A stretch of DNA of 64,000 bases from Microbulbifer halophilus (GCF_026183675.1 NZ_JAPIVK010000003.1:130407-194406); one strand, 5' to 3'. Shown: positions 1-10,868, numbered from the stretch's first letter. Notes: generated by a model not told the origin, from the letters alone. A program made the numbers and translations.

Positions 1-858
1 TTGGGTTGCGGGGACCTGGGGGCGCGCCTGGCCCTGCAGTTGAACCGGCAGGAGTACAGTATCTACGGAATGCGCCGCAATCCATTGGTGGCGCTGGCAA
101 CCAAGCGTCGCGCGGATGTGGTCAATTGGCGCCGCGGCGACGCGACGAAAAAGCGGGACATTGAGCGGCTGCTGGCGGACGGCGCCGACGTGATCCTGGC
201 CACCTTCACCCCGGACGAATACTCTCACGGCGGTTACTGCCGCGCCTATGTCGATACCGCCAACGCCCTGGCCGAGGCGCTTCCCAACCTGCCGCGTCCG
301 CCGCGCCTGTTGATCTGGGTCTCCTCCACCCGGGTCTACGGCCAGAGCGGCGACGAGTTCCTCGACGAGCGGACACCGCCGCTTCCCAACAGTTTCCAGG
401 GCGATATGCAGCTGGCGGCGGAGGAGATCATCGGCAATGCCGTGCCCACCACCTGCGTGGTGCGTTTCGCCGGTATCTACGGCCCGGGTCGCGACCGGCT
501 GCTGTCCCAGGTACGCGCCGGCCGCTGCGCACCATCGCAGCCTCCCCAGTACAGCAATCGTATTCATGTCGACGACGCCATCGGTTTCCTGATTCACCTG
601 ATGGAAAAGCACAAGCGGGGCTGGTCGCCGGAGAAACTGTATATCGGCGCCGACAGCATGCCGGTACCCATGCACGACCTGCAGCAGTGGCTGGTCAAGG
701 CGATGGGTTACACCAGTGCGCACCTGCGGGAAATCGTGCAGACCAGCGAGCGCCGCTCGAAGAAACTCAGCAACGAGCGCATGCTGGCCAGCGGTTACGA
801 GCTGAAGTATCCGGACTACAAGGTGGGTTACAGCGCGCTGCTGGAGTCTGAAGGGTGA
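1..858 (+). CDS. NAD-dependent epimerase/dehydratase (YeeZ-like SDR), 5' partial
   Basis: Extended short-chain dehydrogenase/epimerase-type protein, 285 visible residues. The frame opens directly on the dinucleotide-binding motif GCGDLG at residues 2-7. The first beta strand that should precede this motif is absent, so the true start lies upstream of the window and the TTG at position 1 is not a start. Further family marks are a VSSTRVYG segment near residue 110 (Ser/Thr...Tyr region) and FAGIYGPGRDR near residue 155. These resemble E. coli YeeZ, a NAD(P)-binding protein without a settled substrate. The stop is TGA at 856-858. The next gene follows on the same strand after about 80 bases. Family assignment is firm; the reaction is unknown. 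Confidence 0.85.
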   Translation: MGCGDLGARLALQLNRQEYSIYGMRRNPLVALATKRRADVVNWRRGDATKKRDIERLLADGADVILATFTPDEYSHGGYCRAYVDTANALAEALPNLPRPPRLLIWVSSTRVYGQSGDEFLDERTPPLPNSFQGDMQLAAEEIIGNAVPTTCVVRFAGIYGPGRDRLLSQVRAGRCAPSQPPQYSNRIHVDDAIGFLIHLMEKHKRGWSPEKLYIGADSMPVPMHDLQQWLVKAMGYTSAHLREIVQTSERRSKKLSNERMLASGYELKYPDYKVGYSALLESEG

Positions 859-937
859 GGGACAATGAATGCGGAATGACGGCTTCGTGGCAAGTGTGTG
901 CCGTTGAGTGGGGTCCATCGTCGGTCCTCTCGCTTCG

Positions 938-1960
938 ATGTCGGCTGTAACCCACCGTACCGTCTGGGCCACGCCGAAAGCCGGCGATATCTCCAGACTG
1001 GAACAGAAAACCGAGCCGCTGGGCGCCCTGCCCGATGATCGCGTGCGCGTCGATGTGCACGCGGTGGGGCTCAATTTTGCCGATATCTTCGCCCTCACCG
1101 GGCTCTACTCCGCCACGCCGCAAGGCGCTTTTATTCCCGGGCTGGAATTCGCGGGCGCCGTATTGGAGTGCGGCGCCGATACCGCGGGTTTCTCGCCCGG
1201 CGACCGGGTCATGGGGGTGACCCGCTTCGGCGGTTATGCCTCGGTAATCGATAGCGAGCCGGATACCCTGATACCGCTGTCGGACGACTGGGATTTCGCC
1301 CGGGGCGCGGCCTGGCCGGCGCAGACGCTGACGGCCTGGTATGCGCTGACCAGACTGGGCGCGCTGCGGGCGGGGCAGCGGGTACTGGTACACAGTGCCG
1401 CCGGCGGCGTGGGGCTGCAGGCGATGAAACTGGCCCGCGCGCTGGGTGGCGAGCCGGTGGGCACCGTGGGCAGTGCCGACAAGGTGTCCACGCTCGCCGG
1501 GGCGGGATTCGACCGTATCCTGGTGCGGGAAAAGGATTTCGCCCGGCAGTTGCAGCGCGAGGCGCTGCAGTTCGAGCTGGTGCTGGATGCCGTCGGCGGG
1601 CGCGTGCAAAAGGCGAGTTTCGACGCGCTGGCGCCGATGGGTCGGCTGGTGGTTTTCGGTGCGGCCGAATTTACGCCGAAGGGCAAGCGCCCGGATTACC
1701 TCAAGGCGGCCTGGCGCTACCTGCGCCGCCCGCGCTACGACGTCATGGACATGATCAGCAGCAATCGCTCGGTGCTGGCCTTCAACCTGATCTGGCTGTG
1801 GGAACAGAAACCGGAGATGCGGGCGCTGCTGGCCGAGCTGGAACGGGTGTCGCTGTCACCGCCACTGGTGGGCCATCGCTTTTCCTTCGACGATGCCCAC
1901 GCGGCGCTGGAGCTGCTCCGCTCGGGGCGTTCTGTGGGCAAGGTGATTTTGGAATGCTGA
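938..1960 (+). CDS. Zinc-independent quinone oxidoreductase / MDR-family protein
   Basis: Medium-chain dehydrogenase/reductase of the quinone oxidoreductase (QOR/VAT-1) type, 340 residues from ATG 938. The N-terminal GroES-like fold carries GLNFADIFALTG, and the Rossmann half carries the NADPH loop HSAAGGVGLQA. No structural or catalytic zinc cysteine cluster is visible, which fits NADPH:quinone reductases rather than alcohol dehydrogenases. The frame is open back to GTG 908, but the residues before ATG 938 do not look like family sequence; neither start has a strong Shine-Dalgarno. It converges on ridA. A short sequence repeated at 1959-1980 begins at its stop codon. Substrate not predictable. 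Confidence 0.82.
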   Translation: MSAVTHRTVWATPKAGDISRLEQKTEPLGALPDDRVRVDVHAVGLNFADIFALTGLYSATPQGAFIPGLEFAGAVLECGADTAGFSPGDRVMGVTRFGGYASVIDSEPDTLIPLSDDWDFARGAAWPAQTLTAWYALTRLGALRAGQRVLVHSAAGGVGLQAMKLARALGGEPVGTVGSADKVSTLAGAGFDRILVREKDFARQLQREALQFELVLDAVGGRVQKASFDALAPMGRLVVFGAAEFTPKGKRPDYLKAAWRYLRRPRYDVMDMISSNRSVLAFNLIWLWEQKPEMRALLAELERVSLSPPLVGHRFSFDDAHAALELLRSGRSVGKVILEC

Positions 1961-2096
1961 ACGATGAATGCGGAATGATGAACACGCGATTAGGCATTCT
2001 GCAGCAGGCGCAGTCCCGGGTCGCGACCTGACACTTGGTCAGTATCGCCCCGATGGCTGGCAGACACCCCATCCCCCTGTTCCGCATTCATCGTTT
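1959..2096. repeat. Inverted pair of a short dispersed repeat (ATGAATGCGGAA core)
   Basis: The core GATGAATGCGGAA occurs at about 1963-1975 on the plus strand and again, inverted, at 2080-2093. A third, near-identical plus-strand copy lies at about 864-879 just after the first gene. The inverted pair brackets the whole gap between the convergent oxidoreductase and ridA genes, and the right copy overlaps the ridA stop codon. It may be a small mobile palindromic element or its remnant. No protein is encoded inside. Confidence 0.5.
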
Positions 2097-2478
2097 AGAT
2101 AACCATCACCGCTTCCGCCTCGAACAACGCTCCCTTCGGCAGTTCCTTCACGCCCACGGCGGCGCGGGCCGGGAAGGGCTCGTCGAACGCTTCCGCCATG
2201 ATTTCGTTCACGGTGGTGAAGTTGCCCAGGTCGGTCAGGTAGAAATTCAGTTTGACGATATCGCCGAGGGAGCCGTTGGCCGCCTCGCAGACCGCCTGCA
2301 GGTTCTCGAACACCTGGCGCGCCTGGTCGGCGAAGTCGTCGGAGACGATCTCCATGGTCTGCGGGTCCAGCGGAATCTGCCCGGACAGGTAGACGGTGTT
2401 GTCCACTTTGACGGCCTGTGAATAACTGCCGATGGCTGCCGGTGCCCTGTCTGTTTTTATCACCGCGCGATTGGGCAT
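2095..2478 (-). CDS. ridA: RidA family enamine/imine deaminase
   Basis: 127-residue RidA (YjgF/YER057c/UK114) protein. RidA hydrolyses reactive 2-aminoacrylate-type enamines and imines released by PLP enzymes such as threonine dehydratase, protecting other PLP enzymes from damage. Family marks seen are AIGSYSQAV near residue 15, YLSGQIPLDP near 30, a central FENLQAVCEAAN helix, and PARAAVGV near 105, which contains the arginine that binds the substrate carboxylate. Length is typical. The gene lies downstream of spoT on the same strand, as in Pseudomonas where ridA closes the gmk-rpoZ-spoT group. A 323-base gap with hairpins separates it from spoT, so it may also have its own promoter. Confidence 0.95.
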   Translation of the reverse strand: MPNRAVIKTDRAPAAIGSYSQAVKVDNTVYLSGQIPLDPQTMEIVSDDFADQARQVFENLQAVCEAANGSLGDIVKLNFYLTDLGNFTTVNEIMAEAFDEPFPARAAVGVKELPKGALFEAEAVMVI

Positions 2479-2641
2479 GTCTGTACTCCTCCCCGGTTGG
2501 GGCCGCTTGCTGAAAAAGAAGGCGGGAGACTATAGCGCGAAATACCGGAATCCGGAACACGCGGCCCAGGATCCGTCGGGTGCACTGTGGATCGGGCCTG
2601 TGGAGACTACCGGAGATTGATCCGTAAGCGGGTTCCGGGTC

Positions 2642-2717
2642 GGCCCTGCTGCCGGGGGCTGTTTGCTCAACAGCCTCATCGGCAATCGTTTCCCAAACAG
2701 CCCCCGGCAGCAGGGCC
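2642..2717. repeat. 23-bp perfect inverted repeat, 30-nt loop
   Basis: Left arm 2642-2664 (GGCCCTGCTG...GCTGTTT) and right arm 2695-2717 are exact reverse complements separated by 30 bases. No T-run follows on the minus strand, so it is not an obvious intrinsic terminator for spoT. It more likely is a REP/MITE-type palindrome. It could still act as an RNA 3'-end stabiliser or attenuator within a spoT-ridA transcript. Confidence 0.7.
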
Positions 2718-2760
2718 TTCGAATCCGGCTTCGCTATTCTTTTTTGACATTGATCGGCCG

Positions 2761-2780
2761 GTGCGCACGGCGCACCCTAC
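2761..2780. repeat. GGTGCGCACGGCGCACC-type palindrome, copy 1
   Basis: Short near-palindrome followed by CTAC, 22 bases from the end of spoT. Related copies sit at 12594-12616, 16681-16700, 16734-16754 and 21176-21194, all next to gene ends. Confidence 0.6.
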
Positions 2781-2801
2781 CGAGGGGCCCGGGCGGGGCT
2801 C

Positions 2802-4919
2802 CTACGGCCGCGCGATGCGAATCACCGCCGGCAGGTTGCGCAGCCGCTTCATCACCCGCGCCAGATGTACGCGATTGCTCACCTCGAGTGTCATGGCGAT
2901 GACGCTGTTGTGTTCGTCTTTCTCGTCCACGTGGATCTGTTCGATGCTGGCGCCCTCCTCGGTGATGCGGGTGGCCAGGCGGGCGATGATGCCGCGTTCG
3001 GATTCCACTTCCACGCGCACGTCGCCGAGGAATTCCCCCTTCACGTCCGGCGACCAGTTCACCGCCATGATGTTTTCCGGGTGTTCGCGGAATTCGATGG
3101 TGTTGCGGCAGGTGTCCCGGTGGACCACCACGCCCTTGCCGGAGCTGATGTGGCCGATGATGGTGTCGCCGGGAATCGGCCGGCAGCAGCGGGCGAAGCT
3201 GATCAGCATGCCCTCCTGCTCGTCGATGGTCAGCGGCGAGGAGATGTTGCTGGCTTCCACTTCTTCGCTGCCCCGGGGCACCAGCTGCTTGGCCGCGGAG
3301 AAGGCCACCTTGTTGCCGAGGCCGATTTCCTCCAGCAGCTTGTCCAGGGTGGAGCAGCGGGTCTCCCGCAGGCCGGCCTGCAGTTGTTCCTCGCTCAGGT
3401 CCTGCAGGCGCCGGTTGAACTTGCCCAGCGCCTTTTCCAGCAGCCGCCGGCCCAGGGCCACGGAGTCGTGGTGGCGCTGGTGCTTGAGGAAATGGCGGAT
3501 GGCGCTGCGCGCCTTGGCGGTGACGACGAAGTTGAGCCAGCTGGGGTTGGGCTGGGCGTTGCGGCTGGTGAGGATCTCCACCTTCTGGCCGCTCTGCAGA
3601 GGCTGCGATAGTGGCGCCAGGCGCTGGTTGATGCGCACCGCCACGCAGGAATTGCCGATATCCGTGTGCACCGAATAGGCGAAATCCACCGCGGTGGCGC
3701 CGGCGGGCAGGTCGATGATCTGTCCCTTGGGGGTGAAGACGTAGACTTCGTCCGGGAAGAGGTCGATCTTGACGTTCTCGATGAATTCCAGCGAATCGCC
3801 GGCGCGCTGCTGCATTTCCAGCAGTCCCTGCACCCAGCGGCGGGCGCGGATCTGGCTGGTGCCGCCGGTGTTGATCACCTCGTCGCCGGCGGCCTTGTAG
3901 AGCCAGTGGGCGGCGATACCGCTGTTGGCCATCTCGTCCATTTCCTTGGTGCGGATCTGCACCTCGATGGGTACCCCGTGCATACCCAGCAGTACCGTGT
4001 GCAGGGACTGATAGCCGTTGGATTTGGGGATGGCGATGTAGTCCTTGAACTCGCTTATCACCGGTTTGTAGAGGTTGTGCATGACCCCCAGTGCCCGGTA
4101 GCTGGCGTCCACGCTGTCGACGATGATACGGAAGGCGTAGACGTCCATGATTTCCCGGAACGACTTCTTCTTGGTGCGCATCTTCTGGTAGATGCTGTAG
4201 AGGTGCTTCTCGCGGCCGATCACCAGCGCGTCTATGTCCTCGCGCTGCAGGCGCAGTTCCACCGCGTTCTGGATTTTCTCCAGCAGTTCCTTGCGGTTGC
4301 CCCGCGCGGCCACCAGGGCCGCGCGCAGGCGGCTGGCGCGCAGCGGGTAGATGGCGAAGAAGGCGCGGTCCTCGAATTCGATGCGCACGTCGTTCATGCC
4401 CAGGCGGTTGGCGATGGGGGCGTAGATTTCCAGCGTCTCGCGGGCGATGCGGGCGCGCTTGGCGGGTTTGAGGGCGCCCAGGGTGCGCATGTTGTGCAGG
4501 CGGTCGGCCAGCTTCACCAGGATCACGCGGATATCCCGTGCCATCGCCAGAGCCATTTTCTGGAAGTTTTCCGCCTGCTTTTCCGCCGGGCTGTCGGTTT
4601 CGAACTGGGTCAGCTTGGAGACGCCGTCCACCAGTTCCGCCACCTCGTCGCCGAACTGTTCCACCAGTGCGGCCTTGGGTATGCCGGTGTCCTCGATGAC
4701 GTCGTGGAGCATGGCCGCGGCCAGGCTCTGGTGGTCCATGTGCATGCCGGCCAGTATCGTGGCGACGGCGAGCGGATGGGTGATATAGGGTTCGCCGGAG
4801 CGGCGCTGTTGCCCGTCGTGGGCCTGTTCCGCATAGAAGTAGGCGCGGCGGACTGTCTGGATCTGGTCGGGGGGAAGGTACGACGAGAGGCGGTGGGCAA
4901 GACTATCGATGGTGTGCAA
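2802..4919 (-). CDS. spoT: Bifunctional (p)ppGpp synthetase/hydrolase SpoT
   Basis: 705-residue RelA/SpoT homologue that makes and degrades the alarmone (p)ppGpp. The N-terminal HD hydrolase domain (about residues 25-150) has the intact HDVIEDT motif, so hydrolysis should be active; this separates it from RelA. The synthetase domain (about 230-345) contains FKDYIAIPKSNGYQSLHT. A TGS domain (about 385-445) carries EVYVFTPKG and DFAYSVHTDIG. A helical and conserved-cysteine region (FARCCRPIPGD) and a C-terminal ACT domain follow. The start is TTG 4919; an in-frame TGA lies 27 bases upstream, which limits alternatives. It sits 74 bases after rpoZ in the gmk-rpoZ-spoT order. Confidence 0.97.
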   Translation of the reverse strand: MHTIDSLAHRLSSYLPPDQIQTVRRAYFYAEQAHDGQQRRSGEPYITHPLAVATILAGMHMDHQSLAAAMLHDVIEDTGIPKAALVEQFGDEVAELVDGVSKLTQFETDSPAEKQAENFQKMALAMARDIRVILVKLADRLHNMRTLGALKPAKRARIARETLEIYAPIANRLGMNDVRIEFEDRAFFAIYPLRASRLRAALVAARGNRKELLEKIQNAVELRLQREDIDALVIGREKHLYSIYQKMRTKKKSFREIMDVYAFRIIVDSVDASYRALGVMHNLYKPVISEFKDYIAIPKSNGYQSLHTVLLGMHGVPIEVQIRTKEMDEMANSGIAAHWLYKAAGDEVINTGGTSQIRARRWVQGLLEMQQRAGDSLEFIENVKIDLFPDEVYVFTPKGQIIDLPAGATAVDFAYSVHTDIGNSCVAVRINQRLAPLSQPLQSGQKVEILTSRNAQPNPSWLNFVVTAKARSAIRHFLKHQRHHDSVALGRRLLEKALGKFNRRLQDLSEEQLQAGLRETRCSTLDKLLEEIGLGNKVAFSAAKQLVPRGSEEVEASNISSPLTIDEQEGMLISFARCCRPIPGDTIIGHISSGKGVVVHRDTCRNTIEFREHPENIMAVNWSPDVKGEFLGDVRVEVESERGIIARLATRITEEGASIEQIHVDEKDEHNSVIAMTLEVSNRVHLARVMKRLRNLPAVIRIARP

Positions 4920-4993
4920 AGCCGCGCGCGCCTCTCGGTTCGGTGATCAGTTCAGGGGAAATTCAACAGTCCGGTCAGTGCCGACGGGCGGGA

Positions 4994-5266
4994 TCAGCCC
5001 AGGTCCTGGTCGGACAGGTAGACCGGTGCCGCCGCTGCGGGCTCGGCCGGTATTTCGTCTTCGTCCGGCTCGTCGAGGATACCGACGTCCACCAGGCCCT
5101 CCTCGATCTCGCGCAGGGCGATGACCGTGGGCTTGTCGTTCTCCTCCGGAACCAGCGGATCCCGGCCGCCGGTGGCGATCTGGCGGGCGCGTTTGCTGCC
5201 CACGATGACGAGTTCGAAGCGGTTGTCGACGTGCTCGAGGCAATCTTCAACGGTAATACGTGCCAT
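4994..5266 (-). CDS. rpoZ: RNA polymerase omega subunit
   Basis: 90-residue omega subunit of RNA polymerase. It begins [20 protein letters not shown] and carries the conserved [11 protein letters not shown] helix, then [17 protein letters not shown]. Omega chaperones beta-prime and forms part of the ppGpp site 1 in proteobacterial polymerase, so its place just before spoT is functionally apt. The C-terminal tail is acidic and alanine-rich (EPAAAAP), as is common. The gene lies between gmk (119-base gap) and spoT. Start and length match the family. Confidence 0.97.
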   Translation of the reverse strand: MARITVEDCLEHVDNRFELVIVGSKRARQIATGGRDPLVPEENDKPTVIALREIEEGLVDVGILDEPDEDEIPAEPAAAAPVYLSDQDLG

Positions 5267-5385
5267 AGACTTTCGATTCCATCTATATTTGAGGCGCCGC
5301 GCGCGACGCAGTGGGTGCCCGCCGGGGCGAATTCGGACCGGTTATTCTACCGGACCGCGAAGTGTACGCAAATCGATCAATCGGC

Positions 5386-6036
<651 letters not shown>

Positions 6037-6269
6037 TTATAACCGGCACTGGCAACGGGCAAAGATACAGAGCCGGGAGATTGGCGTCCGGAAAGGGGAA
6101 AAGGCCGAGCCCCGGCCGGGTTGGGGGGATGTGTTGGGATTTCCGGCGGCGCAGCCCGCACCATCAAACCGCATGGTGAAGGCGACATCGCCGAGCCCGG
6201 CCGGGGCCGCCCGGCGGAAGTTTCCCCGATCACCTCTTACCCCCTGTGATCGGATCGCGCTTCCTGTTG

Positions 6270-7514
<1,245 letters not shown>

Positions 7515-7727
7515 GGGTACCTCTTTGTATTTTTTATATCGGTCGATTTGTGGTGACTTTGCCACAGCCGGCGGTGCCGGCCCAGTCGCCCGGGGCCGTA
7601 TTTTCAAAATCCATCAGGTTTTGCCCGCCCGGGTTGTGGTGCGGGCCGGGGGCTGGAATAATTTTCCCGGCCGGTACAGACGGACTGCACCGGACATAAC
7701 AACAAGCAAATGGAATAAGGAAGCATA

Positions 7728-8273
7728 ATGACTACAGCCGCCAATCCCTACGCCTCACCGCAAACCACCGACCTTACCGAGGGGCGTGACGAAGCGCCGG
7801 CCGAACCCAGGGTCTTCAGCTATGCCGGCCGTCTCGGGCGCATGCGCCTGGTGGCCTACACCTTCTACATGTCGCTGATCACCATGCCGCTGGCGTGGAT
7901 GGCGATGGGGCTCATGTTCTCCGGCAGCATGGTGCTCGGCGTTCTCACCTATATTGCGGTGTTCGGGGTCAGCCTGGTATTCGGCCTCTCTCTCTACGTG
8001 CGCCGCCTGCACGACCTCGATCAGCCGGGTATCTGGGTGTTGCTGCTTGTGCTGCCGCTGGTGAACCTGGGCCTGATGATCTACCTGCTCTTTTTCCGCG
8101 GTACCGATGGCGCCAACCAGTACGGCCCGGAGACCACGCCCAATTCCACTGGTGTCAAGGTCGGCTTTGTGCTGACACTGGTGTTTGTGGTGGTGATGCC
8201 GATACTGGCCGCAATCAGCATCCCCGCGTACCAGGATTACGTGGAGCGCGCGCAACAGTCACAGCTGCAGTAA
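7728..8273 (+). CDS. DUF805-type membrane protein with a type IV pilin-like C-terminal tail
   Basis: 181-residue integral membrane protein. After a polar N-terminus (NPYASPQ), residues about 28-125 match the DUF805 pattern: FSYAGRLGRMR, several hydrophobic helices, YVRRLHDLDQPGIWVLL, and a closing FFRGTDGANQYGP. The last 40 residues form another hydrophobic helix followed by AISIPAYQDYVERAQ, which strongly resembles the alpha-1 region of type IV pilins (IAIPAYQDYVARAQ). No prepilin peptidase G/FTLIE site is seen before it. A similar pilin-like end occurs, as far as I recall, in some DUF805 or zinc-ribbon proteins. Function unknown. The start ATG follows AATAAGGAAGCATA. It converges on the protease gene with a shared terminator. 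Confidence 0.8.
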   Translation: MTTAANPYASPQTTDLTEGRDEAPAEPRVFSYAGRLGRMRLVAYTFYMSLITMPLAWMAMGLMFSGSMVLGVLTYIAVFGVSLVFGLSLYVRRLHDLDQPGIWVLLLVLPLVNLGLMIYLLFFRGTDGANQYGPETTPNSTGVKVGFVLTLVFVVVMPILAAISIPAYQDYVERAQQSQLQ

Positions 8274-8299
8274 CCGTGTGCGGATTTTGAGTTGATAAT

Positions 8300-8335
8300 A
8301 AAAAAGGGGCGGCCGATCGGCCGCCCCTTCTCTTT
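8300..8335. terminator. Bidirectional intrinsic terminator
   Basis: A perfect 22-base palindrome (8306-8327, core GGCCGATCGGCC) is preceded by an A-run and followed by TTCTCTTT. It can therefore terminate both the plus-strand DUF805 gene and the minus-strand subtilase gene that converge here. Confidence 0.85.
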
Positions 8336-8346
8336 GCTGCAGGCTG

Positions 8347-10404
8347 TTACTGACTCTGCGCATCCAGGGTCACGCCCGAGTAGGTCTCGTAGCCGTAGAT
8401 GCTGATATACCAAGTGCCCGATTGCGGGTTACTGAAGCTGCAGCTCTCGTCATTGCCCCACTCGTAGGGGCGACAGTCGTAGCTGCTGCTGGTGGGCTGG
8501 GAGCCGTAGCGTACATACAGGTCGCCGTCGCCGCTGCCGCCGGACATCTGTACGTCCAGCGTCGACATGTCGGCATTCACCTCCAGGGTGAAGTGCTGCC
8601 AGGAGCCCTGGCTGCCGGACAGGTCTGTCTCGGTCCAGCCGGTGGCGCCACTGCCACCGCCACTCTCGTCGAAGCTGCCCACCAGGCTCACGCCGGAGAA
8701 ACTGCTGTAGGCGCGCACCATCACATAGTAGGTGCCCTCCTGCACGTTGGAAATGCTGCAGGTCTCCTCGTTGCCGCTCTGATAGGGACGGCAATCGTAA
8801 CTGGAGGTGGTGGGGGCGGAGCCGAATTTCACATAGAGATCGGCATCGCCGCTGCCGCCGGAGATCTGGAACTCCAGGTTGGAGGCGCCCGCCGGTACGT
8901 CCAGTGTGTAGTGCAACTCCTCGTCGGTGCTGGCGGCCAGGTCCGTCTCCGCCACGCCGTTTTCCAGCACGCCGTCGCCCGGATCGGTACCGCCGCCGCC
9001 ATTGGCCGCGTCCACCGCCGCCGCCGCATCGACGATACCGGCACCGCAGCCGCTACAGGACGCGGGGAAGCTGCGCGCCGTGTTCTCCAGGATGGAGCCC
9101 ACTTCAGACGGGGTGATGCTCGCGTCTACCGAGTAGAGCAGCGCCGCCGCGCCAGCTACGTGGGGGGCGGCCATGCTGGTGCCCTGGTAGAAGGCGTAGC
9201 TGTCGCTCTCCGGGTCCTGGCTGCCGCTGTTCAGGGTCGACAGCACGCCGTTGCTGGTGGTGGAGGTGTCGCCGCCGGGGGCCGCCACTTCCACCACGCT
9301 GCCGTAGTTGGAGTACCAGGCGCGGCCGCCGGATCTGTCTACCGAGGCCACGGTGACGACGCCGTCGCAGCTGGCCGGGGAGTAGCTGCCGGCGTCGTCG
9401 TTGGAGTTGCCCGCGGCCACCACGACTGTGGAGCCGAGGCTGCGGGCCGTGTCGATCGCGTTCTGGGTGGTGCTGCCGCAGTTGCCGCCGCCGCCGAGAC
9501 TCAGGTTCAGTACCTGCGCCGGGTTGGCGTTGTCGGGTACACCGCTGACGGAACCGCCGGCGCCCCAGACAATCGCGTCGGCGATATCGGAGGTATAGCC
9601 GCCGCAACGGCCCAGCACGCGGATCGGTACCACCTTGGACTTGTACGCCACGCCGGCAACGCCGCTGCCGTTGTTGGTGACCGCCGCCACGGTGCCGGCC
9701 ACGTGGGTGCCGTGCCAGCTGCTGTCGGTGGCCGGGGAGCCGGAGTAGCAGGCGTCGGCCGGGGCCCAGTCGCCCGGGTCGCTGGCGTCGCTGTCGCGGC
9801 CGTCGCCGTCCCGGGCTATGTCCGAGTCGGAGATCATGTCGTAGCCCGGCAGCAGGTTGTCCGCCAGGTCCGCGTGCGGGCGATAGCCGGTGTCGATCAC
9901 CGCCACTGTGACGCCGTCGCCCTGGGTGGTGTCCCAGGCGGCGGGCAGGTTCAGGCCGGCGGTGGCCTCGAAGTAATGCCACTGCTCGCCGTAGCGGGAG
10001 TCATTGGGGGTGGCCATGGGCTGCATCAGCAGGTCGGGCTCGACGTATTCCACATTGGGATCCTGCTGCAGGCGGCCGGCAATCGCCGCCAGTTCGGATT
10101 TGCCCTTGCGGCCGTCGAGGCGCATCAGCTGTGCGCCAGTGGCCAGGCGACGCATATGCCTGAGGTCCATGCCGGCCATGCGCGAGGCGTGTTCCAGGGC
10201 CGCCTGTGACATGCCGGGGCCGCTGCCCATCTGCGCGGAGTTTTTGTATTTGACGATAATGCGGTCGGTCATCGGCGCCGCACTGAAGGCTGCTGCCGAG
10301 GGATTGTTTTTTTCTACCGCCGTGGCGAAGGGGGCACTGGCGAGCAGCGCGGCGGCGCTTACCAGTGCGGATTTCCGCAGTAGTTTATTGATTGGTGATT
10401 TCAT
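8347..10404 (-). CDS. Secreted subtilisin-like serine protease with two PPC domains
   Basis: 685-residue extracellular peptidase of family S8. Start ATG 10404 gives a clean Sec signal peptide (MKSPINKLLRKS, then an Ala/Leu-rich core); the frame is open 18 bases further but GGAG lies between the two starts. An I9-like propeptide (RIIVKYKN, about residues 48-125) precedes the catalytic domain. The triad is visible: Asp171 in AVIDTGY, His231 in WHGTHVAGT, Ser410 in GTSMAAPHVAG, with oxyanion Asn333 in VVAAGNSND. Two tandem pre-peptidase C-terminal (PPC) beta domains follow from about residue 485 and 600, each with SGGSGDxDLYV and SSYDCRPY. PPC domains are often trimmed after secretion. It likely degrades external protein. 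Monocistronic, with its own terminator. Confidence 0.93.
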   Translation of the reverse strand: MKSPINKLLRKSALVSAAALLASAPFATAVEKNNPSAAAFSAAPMTDRIIVKYKNSAQMGSGPGMSQAALEHASRMAGMDLRHMRRLATGAQLMRLDGRKGKSELAAIAGRLQQDPNVEYVEPDLLMQPMATPNDSRYGEQWHYFEATAGLNLPAAWDTTQGDGVTVAVIDTGYRPHADLADNLLPGYDMISDSDIARDGDGRDSDASDPGDWAPADACYSGSPATDSSWHGTHVAGTVAAVTNNGSGVAGVAYKSKVVPIRVLGRCGGYTSDIADAIVWGAGGSVSGVPDNANPAQVLNLSLGGGGNCGSTTQNAIDTARSLGSTVVVAAGNSNDDAGSYSPASCDGVVTVASVDRSGGRAWYSNYGSVVEVAAPGGDTSTTSNGVLSTLNSGSQDPESDSYAFYQGTSMAAPHVAGAAALLYSVDASITPSEVGSILENTARSFPASCSGCGAGIVDAAAAVDAANGGGGTDPGDGVLENGVAETDLAASTDEELHYTLDVPAGASNLEFQISGGSGDADLYVKFGSAPTTSSYDCRPYQSGNEETCSISNVQEGTYYVMVRAYSSFSGVSLVGSFDESGGGSGATGWTETDLSGSQGSWQHFTLEVNADMSTLDVQMSGGSGDGDLYVRYGSQPTSSSYDCRPYEWGNDESCSFSNPQSGTWYISIYGYETYSGVTLDAQSQ

Positions 10405-10868
10405 TGTTACTAGATGCTCCATAATTATTTTTGTCGGAGTGCTTTATATTGTGGTTGTTGCACTACCGGTTTGATTCAACTTTTTTAATGTTTTGATTAC
10501 CCTCCTTAGCTTTTTTCCGCAGTGAATGGCCTGTGAGATCGGCTTGGTTGCGCACCAATTTAGCGCAAAAGTAGCCGTAACATTTATCCTAAGTATTCTC
10601 TATAACGGTAATGACCCTCCTTCCCTCAGTGGAAAAATGCCCCCAAAAGTGGATTTTTGTGTCAATAAGTAGATCCTTTTAGTCTAAGGATAAGCCCATA
10701 TGGAATACGAGAAAGAGGCCGCAGCAGTTTTGCAAAGTGCCGCAAATACAAAAGAAGGAGGTGAGGGGGATAAGGGAGGCCAGGTGGGTTTGGCGGGAAG
10801 GGTATATAGCGCCGCCGCGGTCAGTAAAAAAACATTGCGTGCGGCGCCTGTCTCGAAAAATTTTCCGC
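10405..10868. other. AT-richer intergenic stretch upstream of the protease gene
   Basis: 464 bases without a supported gene. It must carry the promoter of the minus-strand protease and is clearly more AT-rich than its surroundings near 10405-10700. A GGAGGTGAGG sequence at about 10756-10766 on the plus strand looks like a ribosome-binding site. The frame after it (GTG near 10782) runs into the 3' end of yicC with no family resemblance, so I do not call a gene. No clear sigma-70 promoter was identified. Confidence 0.5.

Larger units (their letters stand above)
2479..2801. other. Gene-free stretch between spoT and ridA
   Basis: No convincing coding sequence. The stretch holds a perfect 23-bp inverted repeat (2642-2664 and 2695-2717) and a member of the GGTGCGCACGGCGCACC palindrome family (2761-2780). 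Bases nearest ridA should contain its ribosome-binding region: GGGGAGGAGTACAG precedes the ATG on the minus strand. Confidence 0.6.

Noticed and set aside
8422-10209. 595-codon open frame antisense to the subtilase gene
   Set aside because: It is the mirror of a clearly coding, GC-rich protease gene; composition is Ala/Gly/Val/His-rich with no domain.
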